The notes below the pieces were generated by a model. That model saw nothing but the letters and a program-made list of their open reading frames with translations. It was not told the origin of the DNA and did not search any database. Of a stretch of DNA of 64,000 nucleotides, positions 45,586 through 57,600 are shown one piece after another. Location: NCBI RefSeq assembly GCF_032854445.1, contig NC_088299.1:15309608-15373607 (forward strand). Reading direction: 5' to 3'. A program made the position numbers and the translations under genes. Positions within the stretch are counted from its first letter, which is position 1. Every line of letters begins with the position of its first letter. Source of the stretch: Liolophura sinensis. Its lineage: Eukaryota > Mollusca > Polyplacophora > Chitonida > Chitonidae.

Positions 45586-45629
45586 ACTTCCCTCGCAATG
45601 TTAACTGCGATGTAACGGACCTCAATGAA
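45586..45629 (-). CDS. CNB gene exon (tentative)
   Basis: 44 nt, acceptor AATAATTTCAG and donor GTAAGC, phase 0 to 2. Encodes FIEVRYIAVNIARE. Short intron of 144 bp before it. Confidence 0.5.
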
Positions 45630-48600
45630 CTGAAATTATTTGAAATCCTGAGTTGCCATCACATTTAATAACAAAACGACGGACTTAATTACCGCTATGA
45701 AAAAAATTGTCTGAGTAAGTGCATGAAAATACGCGAACACACAATTATACAATCGTACATGTAAACAACGTACCTCGCGAAGCGTTGCAGGGGTGTGCTC
45801 CTTCACCAGCCTCTCGAACGATTTGCCCACTTGTTTAGATCTCATTAGCTTGGCGCTTCTCTTGAACTTCTGTACTGCTTTTCCCACCATCAAAACGCCA
45901 GCTATGGAACTTGACCGCATCTAAACCATCAAGTAATGTATAGCACATATACATATATGTACGAGTTATCGCCCCTGTATATATAAATACAGACATCTAC
46001 GTTAGATAGGTCCACCTCGTTTTACAAGCTCCTTAACAACTTGAAAAACGTATGAAGTAAAATGAACTCAATATCCAGTTATATGTCAGGTAAAAGGATA
46101 CATAGGCTTGTGGGAATGTGGGTGCATAGGTGTGAGTGTGTACGAGTATAATGGGTATATAGGGGTGAGAGTATACGGATATGATGTTATATAGGTGTTG
46201 AGATATATGGGTGTGAGATATATAGGTAAAAGGATATATAGGCTTGTGGGAATGCGGTTGTATAGGTGTGAGTGTATACGGGTATGATGGGTATATAGGG
46301 GTGAGAGTATACGGATATAAGGATATATAGGTGCTGAGATATATGGGTGTGAGATATATAGGTAAAAGGATATATAGGCTTGTGGGAATGCCCGTGTATA
46401 GGCCTGAGATATACAGATATGAGGATAGATAGATGTGGCGATGTATGGGTATGGGATATATAGGTGTGAGGATATATAGGTATCTGTCCCAAATATATAC
46501 CAATCACAGCACCCGTGCCACAGAGGCCACGATACTTTCACAGTTCAACTTCAGCGCGTTACAAATTATGGTGGTCACGGGTCACAAAAGTGTGTCGAGC
46601 GTTGCTGTGTATCAACGTGTATCCGGGGGTGAAAAGTTGGTAATGGGGTAACCCATGACTGCTGGTATGTCATCAACAAACCTAGGGTGCCTATCTCTGG
46701 GATACAACCTCCTGCAATACTTTCCGCTACTGTAACTGCCAGTTCATCATCAACAAAGCCTAGACTATCTGGCTCTGTCATGTCACCTCCAGTCATTCTT
46801 CCCGCTACTGTAACTGCCAGTTCTTTATCAACACAGCCTCGGGCCGGTTTCATGAAGCCCACTTAGCTGAGTGAGCCCATAAATACTATGAAGACGTGTG
46901 TTGTAGAGATATAAAGTGTCATTAGCTAAGGGCGACTTAACACAAAGTAAACTTCAGTAAACTCCCAATTTTAACCAATTGCGTTTTTTCTGGTCCAGTT
47001 AATTTTATCATTTAGAAACAGAAAAAATTATAAATTCAACTAGTAGCTTGTTTCCAAGACAACAGCCCAAGATAAAAGGCTACTTGTATACAGGCCCCCA
47101 ATATATGTGTTGTCTGCTATGTCGATATAATTATAAATTCAGCCCATTGGCAGTTTGTTTCCTAGAAAAAGGCCCTAGATAAAGTCTCTTGGTGTATAGG
47201 CCCTTAATATATGTGTTGTCTGCTATGATTATAATTATAAATTCAGCCTACTAGCAGTTTGTTTTCTGCACAAAGGCCCAAGATAAGGGCTACCTATAGG
47301 CCTATATAGGCCCCCAATATATGCGTTGTCTGCTATGATTATAATTATAAATTCAGCCTACTAGCAGTTTGTTTTCTGCACGAAGGCCCAAGATAAGGGC
47401 TACCTATAGGCCTATATAGGCCCCCAATATATGTGTTGTCTGTTATGTCGATATAATTATAAATTCAGCCCATTGGCAGTTTGTTTCCTAGAAAAAGGCC
47501 CTAGATAAAGTCTCTTGGTGTATAGGCCCTCAATATATGTGTTGTCTGCTATGTCGATATAATTATAAATTCAGCCCATTAGCAGTTTGTTTCCCAGACG
47601 AAGGCCCAAGATAAGGGCTACCTATAGGCCTATATAGGAACCCAATATATGTGTTGTCTGCTATGTCGATATAATTATAAATTCAGCCTCTTAGCAGTTT
47701 GTTTCCTAGACGAAGGCCCAAGATAAGGGCTACCTATAGGCCTATATAGGCCCCCAATATATGCGTTGTCTGCTATGTCGATATAATTATAAATTCAGTC
47801 CATCAGCAGTTTGTTTTCTGCACGAAGGCTCAGGATAAGGGCTACCTATAGGCCTATATAGGCCCCCAATATATGTGTTGTCTGCGAAGGCCGAAGATAA
47901 ATTTCTCTTTGTATACAGGCCCCCAATATATGTGTTGTCTGTTATGTCGATATAATTATAAATTCAGCCCATTGGCAGTTTGTTTCCTAGAAAAAGACCC
48001 TAGATAAAGTCTCTTGGTGTATAGGCCCTCAATATATGTGTTGTCTGCTATGTCGATATAATTATAAATTCAGCCCATTAGCAGTTTGTTTCCTAGACGA
48101 AGGCCCAAGATAAGGGCTACCTATAGGCCTATATAGGAACCCAATATATGTGTTGTCTGCTATGTCGATATAATTATAAATTCAGCCTCTTAGCAGTTTG
48201 TTTCCTAGACGAAGGCCCAAGATAAGGGCTACCTATAGGCCTATATAGGCCCCCAATATATGCGTTGTCTGCTATGTCGATATAATTATAAATTCAGCCC
48301 ATTAGCAGTTTGTTTCCTAGACGAAGGCCCAAGATAAGGGCTACCTATAGGCCTATATAGGAACCCAATATATGCGTTGTCTGCTATGTCGATATAATTA
48401 TAAATTCAGCCTCTTAGCAGTTTGTTTCCTAGACGAAGGCCCAAGATAAGGGCTACCTATAGGCCTATATAGGCCCCCAATATATGCGTTGTCTGCTATG
48501 TCGATATAATTATAAATTCAGTCCATCAGCAGTTTGTTTTCTGCACGAAGGCTCAGGATAAGGGCTACCTATAGGCCTATATAGGCCCCCAATATATGTG

Positions 48601-51600
48601 TTGTCTGCGAAGGCCGAAGATAAATTTCTCTTTGTATACAGGCCCTCAATATATGTGTTGTCTGTTATGTCGATATAATTATAAATTCAGCCCATTGGCA
48701 GTTTGTTTCCTAGAAAAAGACCCTAGATAAAGTCTCTTGGTGTATAGGCCCTCAATATATGTGTTGTCTGCTATGTCGATATAATTATAAATTCAGCCCA
48801 TTAGCAGTTTGTTTCCTAGACGAAGGCCCAAGATAAGGGCTACCTATAGGCCTATATAGGAACCCAATATATGTGTTGTCTGCTATGTCGATATAATTAT
48901 AAATTCAGCCTCTTAGCAGTTTGTTTCCTAGACGAAGGCCCAAGATAAGGGCTACCTATAGGCCTATATAGGCCCCCAATATATGCGTTGTCGGCTATGT
49001 CGATATAATTATAAATTCAGCCCATTAGCAGTTTGTTTCCTAGACGAAGGCCCAAGATAAGGGCTACCTATAGGCCTATATAGGAACCCAATATATGCGT
49101 TGTCTGCTATGTCGATATAATTATAAATTCAGTCCATCAGCAGTTTGTTCTCCACGAAGGCTCAGGATAAGGGCTACCTATAGGCCTATATAGGCCCCCA
49201 ATATATGTGTTGTCTGCGAAGGCCGAAGATAAATTTCTCTTTGTATACAGGCCCCCAATATATGTGTTGTCTGTTATGTCGATATAATTATAAATTCAGC
49301 CTATTAGCAGTTTGTTTCCTAGACGAAGGCCCTAGATAAAGTCTCTTTGTATATAGGCCCCCAATATATGTGTTGTCTGCAATGTCCATATAATTATAAA
49401 TTCAGCCTGCTAGCAGTTTGGTTTTACACGAAGGTCCGAGATAAGGGCTACCTATAGGCCTATATAGGCCCCCTACATATATGTTGTCTGCTTTGTCGAA
49501 AGTTACTACATTGATCCTTGTTCACGCGACAGGCCTACACATACCTACATGTACATTTCCGTGTACCGGTACAATGTGAACATAAATGTTTACAAAGATG
49601 AATTGATCTCGGAGTTTCTTATTACATTTATTTACATGGTTCATCTTCTAGTTGAGTTTTTTTACTTTATTAAATTTCTAGTTGACATTGCATGCGTTAT
49701 ATATAAATTGCCGGATTAAATTTGCTTTGATTGGCTAATAGAATGATTGCCATTCTGATAAAAGCGTGCTTACACGATAGATGTTGACACCCATTGGAGC
49801 TGGTCACGGAAAAAGCCCAACTGGTAATGAACCCCAAGGGTACATAGATAGCCTATATAAAATTAAATTCCCTATATAATGGCATTTGGAGACAAAATCG
49901 CTGTCCGATGGATATGGAGGTGTTTTAGCACGGTACGACGAGTTCAGCTGACGTCAATTTTCTTTGTGTCGCTGCATTCCATGGCGCTTTCTGAATGCGA
50001 TATGACATGCATTACATTTCGTAGCTCATCTTTACATATACTCAAGAATGGCTTTGATTTTTTTTTTTTTTTTGATTGGTGTTTTACGCCGTACTCAAGA
50101 ATATTTCACTTATACGACGGCGGCCAGCATTATGATGGGTGGAAACCGGGCACGAGCCCGGAGGAAACCCACGACCATCCGCAGGTTGTTGACAGACCTT
50201 CTCACGTACTTGAACTCACAGCGACCGCATTGGTGAGAGACTCCTGGGTCATTACGCTGCGCTAGCGCTTTAACCGACTGAGCCACGGAGGCCCCAAGAA
50301 TGGCTTTGTATTTGATAAATATTGTAGGAACAAAATCGTTATCCGTGTGTTGAGAAGGGTACATGGGGATTTAAACCCATATGCCCTTCTCATTACGTGG
50401 ATAACTAATAATGGAAATATAAAGGTATTAGAAAGAAAAAAAATAATAATAAAACGCCTTCTCAACTTTCTACATTCTGTTATATTCCAGCTGCAGATTC
50501 AGACTTCATGTTATCAAGTATATAGGTATGGGATATAGGTATGAAGATTTTTTGGTATGGGGTATATAGCTATGAGGACATATAGATATGAGGATATACA
50601 GGTATGAGGATATATAGGTATGGGGATACATAGGTATGATATATAGATATGAGGATTATAGGTATGGGGATATATATAGGTATGGGGATATATAGGTATG
50701 GGAATATATAAGTATGGGGATTTATAGGTATAAGGATATATAGGTAAGGGTATATATAGGCTTATAGGGATACGGGTGTATGGGTGTGAGTGTATACGGA
50801 TATGAGGGGTATATAGGAGTGATGATATACGGATATGAGAGAATATAGAACTGAGGGTATACGATATGAGGGGCATATAGGAGTGATGATATTCGGATAT
50901 GAGGGTATGTAGGGCTGAGATATACGGATATGAGGGTATGTAGGGCTGAGGTATACGGATATGAGTGTATGTAGGGCTGAGGTATACGGATATGAGGGTA
51001 TATAGGGCTGAGGTATACGGATATGAGGGTATATAGGGCTGAGGTATACGGATATGAGGGTATATAGGGGTAAGGGTACATAGGTATGCGGCACTATAAT
51101 TATTTACATACAAGAACAAACATCTGAGATACACACATCTTCCCCCACATAAAATATGCGGTCAAATACAAGGTTGCAAGTAAAGCATGGTTATGTGCTC
51201 TACAATCGCTTTTTAATGTACCAATAAGTAATCATTTTCACATGACTTACCGCGTCTTTATCCGCGTCCAAACGGATACCATCTGCTATTTTATCCAGTA
51301 CAAAACCCTTCAGCTTTTTCTGATCGTCCAGCGTTTGCTCTTCTAACATTGACCGTGAGGGTAACCTCCCCTTTTTCCGCTCTCGTGTTCGTTGGCTTTG
51401 AAGTTCTATCAGTTTTTTTCTTAAAGTTTCGGTTCGGTATTTACTGACAGCGATGAACACTTTAGACTGCTTGTTCTCTGTCCGAAGGATTGTTTCCCAA
51501 CTGAAAAGTCAAAATTCAAGAAAATGGTGAGGGACTTTGGCCAGTTGGTTTAGAGAATGGTGTAAGCTGAGGGTGATTTAATCGATTGGAGTTTTACCCA

Positions 51601-54600
51601 TGAATGCTGCGTGTATATGAAGACGGTCAGGTTTATTGGTAGACGGACCCGGAATACCCTGAGAAAACCACTGCCCTTCAGCAGGTATTCTGGTGTGATG
51701 GTGGTGGTGGTGTGAGGGTGTGGGGAGGGGGGATTGTGGTTGTGGTGGGAACTGGAATACCCTGAGTAAACCACTGCCCTTCAGCAGGTATTCTGGTGTG
51801 ATGGTGGTGGTGGTGTGTGGGTGTGGGGAGAGGGGATTGTGGTTGTGAAGGGAACCGGAATACCCTGAGAAAACCACTGCCCTTCAGCAGGTATTCTGGT
51901 GTGATGGTGGTGGTGGTGTGTGGGTGTGGGGAGGGGGGATTGTGGTTGTGGTGGGAACTGGAATACCCTGAGTAAACCACTGCCCTTCAGCAGGTATTCT
52001 GGTGTGATGGTGGTGGTGGTGTGTGGGTGTGGGGAGAGGGGATTGTGGTTGTGAAGGGAACCGGGATACCCTGAGTAAACCACTGCCCTTCAGCAGGTAT
52101 TCTGGTGTGATGGTGGTGGTGGTGTGTGGGTGTGGGGAGGGGGGATTGTGGTTGTGGTGGGAACCGGAATACCCTGAGTAAACCACTGCCCTTCAGCAGG
52201 TATTCTGGTGTGATGGTGGTGGTGGTGTGTGGGTGTGGGGAGGGGGGATTGTGGTTGTGAAGGGAACTGGAATACCCTGAGTAAACCACTGCCCTTCAGC
52301 AGGTATTCTGGTGTGATGATGGTGGTGGCGGTGTGTGTGTGTTGGAGGGGAGGGGGTGGGGTTGTACTGGTGGTTGCCATCACACAACATCAAACCTTTC
52401 GGTTTTGTAGACAGAACATCATTTCTTCTGTGACTTGAGTATTTTATGTTTTAGCTTATAAGTTAAAGATAGGCCACATAGCAAGCCCTTGCTTAAGCGT
52501 AATTCACACTGTGTGATTTGTCGTACTGAAAAGTGTAAAGTGAACTGTTTGTAATTCGATTTTCATGTAAAAATTGTAACGAGTTCATACTACAGTTTTA
52601 ACTGAACGAGTCAAACTGAGTCGTGATTTGAGTGACACACTTGCCAGTTAGATACACTTATGAGTAAACCCGAAAACTGGAAAACGATCGATTTAACATT
52701 GTAACATGAGATACACCATTTTGTTATATTCGCTGGTATTTCGCTGGTACCGCTCGCATACAAGTGTTGCCTGGACTGAAACTGCATGTGGTGCGTGTCC
52801 ATAAACAAGTCTCCTTTTTATTTCTTCAACGACTAAATTTATAATCAAGATGGCAGGAGACAAATTTATTGAAGCTTATTGAATATAAATCTTCCACTCA
52901 CTCTTCGTCCTCCTTGAAAAAGCTAGATGTCTTCTTGGGTTTGACTTTGTCGGCGAAGGTGTCAGCGATTGCTTTCGCCTTCCTCACGATATCGTCGCTG
53001 TTCATGGAAACCAAGACTCCATTGTCCTACAAGAAATTGGTGTGCTAGTTAACAACGAGACAAGATATCCGATTTCTGTACCTTGTTGGCATTTTGTATT
53101 AAATGTTAAATATAACACAATTCAAAATCAGCTGGATGCTGATCTTTCATGTTTAACATAGTAACCAATATAACAGCATTTCAAAGGAAATTAACTCAAA
53201 ATTAGACTATTATTCCAAGGGTAATGTAAGAATAATGATTCATAGCTATTAATATTTAGTATTTTTAATTAGATAAACAGTTTATCAGTAATACTGAGAT
53301 GAAGGATATATGTACATATTTAACTCGTGATTGAACAGGTCCAATGTATGAAAACTGACTGACAAGTTTCAATGTAAATTTCGAAATTCAACCCAACCAG
53401 GTTCACGTGCATTCGTGTCTTCTTAAACGCTTGCACGATATTGATGTGTATTGACACTTGCCATGACACTTCTTAAATAGCCTAATGATATATTTGTTCC
53501 TCATTCACATTAAATAGTCTTATTTTCCAGAAATATTAACACATATTTTTCATAATTTTTAACAGTATACATCCCAGTTACCATGAAGTTTCTTTCCAGT
53601 GATTCTCGCTCCATGTCATCGATCCAAGCCGTCTTGAACTGTTTTGTGAGTTCCGTGTTATCCTGAAGGAACTTGTACAGCTCCGCTGAGTTGGCCGCTC
53701 CCACTTTATCGATTTCCTGGTTTTATCAAAGAGACTCAATAATCACGGCAGCCCAGCATTTGTCAGTAAATAACTCTTCATCAGTAAATTATTTATTTAT
53801 TTATTTATTTATTTTGTAATTGGGGTTTACGTCTTACTTCACAATATTTCACTTATATAATAATAGCGAAGAAAGAATACCGCCGCTCTTCGCCAGGTAC
53901 CTGACAAATTTCAGAATTTGGGCCGCAGCAGAACTCACACGATTGGGATTCGAACCGGCGACTTAATTGATCACCTGGCCAGTGGGATTCTGATTATTTC
54001 AAACCTTTGACCGAGTAATTATCGCTTTTTGTCATTTTGAGATTTTAAAGCTATGTTAATACAAAAAAACATAGCTCATTTTCTGTAGACTTCAATTGAC
54101 TACAATTGACTTAGAAAAGATAAACCTGATTTTTACAAACTTATAGCGCAGCCACAAGTAAGAAAGAAACAGATTTAAATATTTTCCATTCAATCCTGTT
54201 TAAGGAGAACCACACTGGCAACATCAAGCAAACACAGATATAGCACACAAAATTATGTGAGACAAAGTGCAATTACCATCACAGCACAACAATAGTAACT
54301 CGGCTAAATTCATTTTTCGACAAAGTTGAAACAACCTAGCAAGAACCAAGTTTGTGTTTTCTGGTGGATCTGTGTACTAATTGCTCTCCGCACAAACAAA
54401 CCTTTCCACCATGTGGCAAACTGAGAATTACAAGAAAAGGCGATATTATGTAGCTAGGATAATCAAAGACCCAGAACAGCATGCCACAGAATACAGTGGT
54501 GTGATAAAAAGCGTAAGGTGTATATATTGGTGCGTTGTCCAACAGACAGAATGATGTGCACTTTAGCATACCTGGGTGAGCAGAGATAGCTGAAAAACAA

Positions 54601-57600
54601 GATGGCGTCATGAAAAAAATAAAACAACATAGCCGACAGTAAGAATAATGATTAGCTCATTTTTCATGTCCATGTACGTTATCCTTATAAGCTTAAGTGA
54701 GTTTTCCATAACACATCGTTCTCTATCAAAACGTGAACATGAACAACGTACAATGCACACTGTATTTTAAATCTATAGTTTGACGTATTAATGTTTGGAC
54801 CGTAGATATGCCCTGTGCCTTTCATAGATTCTGAGTGAACACCAGAAAGCAAAGTATTTCCTACCCAATGCAGGTTAGAACATTAGCTTCTATATCTATA
54901 TTAGCAGTTTACGCCATTATTTCCAAAAGTTTACCCACTTTTCTTCGCGCCATCCATTTCTTATCCTTCGTCTCGCTAATGGACTAGATGAACAAAGAAG
55001 CATACAGGTGCAATGGAGAACAAGTGAAGCATGTAGAAATAAACGCAGAACAAACGAAGCTTAGAGAAATCAACGGAGAACAAATGAATTTTAGAGAAAT
55101 CAATGGAGAACAAACGTAGCTTACAGAGTTAGCAATGGAGAACAAGTGAAGCATACAAGTACAGGTACCTTTAAGGGTAATAGAAGCGTTTGTAAGAAAA
55201 GTGATGTGATGGTCACTGACTGAGGAAGAACGCAACGAAAACAGATAAAAGAAAGAAAAGAGTGTCAGTGTGTATCTGGTCAGCAGTAAGACTTGACCAC
55301 CATTAATCTAGTGAACAATCATTCAATATAGCATATAACACCAATCAAAATAGTCAATCTATAAATAAGGCTGCGTAGAGATAGAATTATTTTTTTCTAT
55401 GATTGGTGTTTTGCGCCATATTATAATATTTCACTTATATGACGATGGCCAACATTTTGGTCCGGGGGTGCGGGGTGGTGTGGGAGTACCCTCACAGAGC
55501 CCGGGGGAAACCGAGTTAGAGGTGAATGAATCTTGTTTAACTCTGACCTTGTGGTGCTTTTCCAAAACCCGAGCCACCGCTGGAACTAGTCGCCTGCTAG
55601 TCCGTCTGTTGTTGTGGACCAGTTCCTGAACTGATTTCGTGTCCGTGATATCTGAGGAAGTATTTATGTATTATTTTGAAGGTTGTTTATCACAATAATC
55701 AAGAATCAATGAAATTTACGGTGTGGATAAGTAACGGTACATTTCTATACAAGAAAGTACAAAGCACGAAGCGCCGAGGACTTTGTCATTCAGAAACGTA
55801 TACTGTTAGGGGGTTCCCATTGACGTATGATAAATTGCAATTAACATCAACGATGAGATAAATCTCATAGTAGTAAATTGCTACTATCTATTCATTTACA
55901 TGAGCAATTAGAATAAAACCCCAACTGAGGTAGACTGACAAGTGGCCGGATTTCACAGATTACTTGTGACCATTTGCCAGGTATCACACTGTCGTCGATG
56001 CTCTGGTTTCACCCTCTAGGCTGTACGTCTATCACACTGTCGTCGCTGCCCTGGTTTTACTCTTTATACTGTGCGTCTTTAATTACAATCTCCCACTTAA
56101 ACGGTTGAAATAATGTTACATAGTAAACGATTTCTATTTGGTTGTGGAAAGGAATGGGGGATACGAAGTGCGCAGATAGTATGAGGGATATGCTTTAGTT
56201 CTGATTCTTTATGTATGGCGACATGACCAAGGCATGTTTTTATTCTTATATGGTAATTATCCAATATCAAAATGATAATGAAAATCGTCATTAGTAATAA
56301 AGAAAATCTGGTACAAAATCATTTTACCGCTTTCTGTTTCAGAAGTATCGTCCTCGATCATAGGGTCTAAGGCTGACTTTGAGCGAGCCGGTAACGACAT
56401 CGGGGACACGGATCGGTTTACGGCAGACCGCGCGCGCACGGGTTGCATGCCGGAGCCTTTCAGGACAAATCGGTACATGTTTTCTCTCCGTAGTTCTCTG
56501 AAACACAAAAACTATAGACGGTTATTTATGTATTTTTTTCATTTGCTTATTTATTTATCTATTTACGTCGACAACTTTTGGTAATATTTTAGTAGTATGA
56601 TATCATTAAGGTTTATATGTGGGAGTATCATTTTACAGCCACAGATATCCATTTGAAACATCAGGACACAAGTATCTGTTTGAAATGGCTGCTGGATGCT
56701 GACCTTTCGCCAGGGGGTCGGGTCTGTGCCCTTTCCCAGTGCTTGGTTGTTAACAGATCCGGTCGTCTGCTCTCTGTCAGACAGGTCTTCACCTCGTTGT
56801 GTTTGAAATGGTTCCAGACGGAAGTAGAATACCCTTTGTCTTGAAGCTCGTCGTCCGTGGCGTATTGGTTACGGTGTTCCTGAATGATGTTAGCGAGACA
56901 ATCTTTGCTGACAATTTCCAGTCCCGATCTGTCAAAATTATATAATGTCTCTACATTATTGAAGAGATTATTGGTATAATTTTGTTCGGCCAACTTATAG
57001 ATACAACGAAATAGTAAGTGGTAAGTTCATACCTTTTGCCCTTGGCGGATATATTTGTTGAAGGACTATATAAGAGTGTCTGAAATTTTTGACGCATTTT
57101 TCACGTTCAGTTTCAGGTATTTACGTTTATTTATTTCACAGCTGTTTTTAGCAGTTAATAATGACAAAAATTAGATTCAAGGATGAAGGAAGTCGGTCAG
57201 GAAACACTGTTGGTCGAAAGATAGAATTTGATTGAAAGATGTAGGGAAGCTGACGTGACCCGATTTCGAACCAACCACCTCATTGGCAACGTGTTAAAAG
57301 GTCATATGACGAATTTGCTTTTCTTAAAGGCAGTTGGTAGAGCCTGTTTACAGTCCGCCTCACCTGTGCATTTTGTAGCAAACTGTGTGACATGTTGTTA
57401 TTAATGTGCAGATGCTGGGCATCTGGTTCAGCACACACTCCTCGGCGAAAAAGTTCCCTGTTGGGAAAAGTGTGACAAATATAATCGCAGTTGGTAAAAT
57501 GTCTGTTGAACTGGTGTAAATTGCTCTGATCAAAACTTAATTCGACACCCCATAGAGTCTCGATACAGACACACGAGAACCTGTACCGAAAAAATTTACC

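Noticed and set aside
46575-46862. 95-residue minus-strand open frame with repeated VTVA segments
   Set aside because: It is antisense to the tail of the Crypton-like recombinase relic, which explains the internal repeat better.
49879-50265. 128-residue plus-strand open frame
   Set aside because: More than half of it is SINE sequence read through.
50220-50294. tRNA gene
   Set aside because: The A-box and B-box-like blocks belong to the SINE head; no cloverleaf with a proper anticodon arm could be drawn.
51578-52393. Series of 100-residue His/Pro-rich minus-strand open frames
   Set aside because: They repeat every 103 bases and come from the 103-bp array inside a CNB-gene intron.
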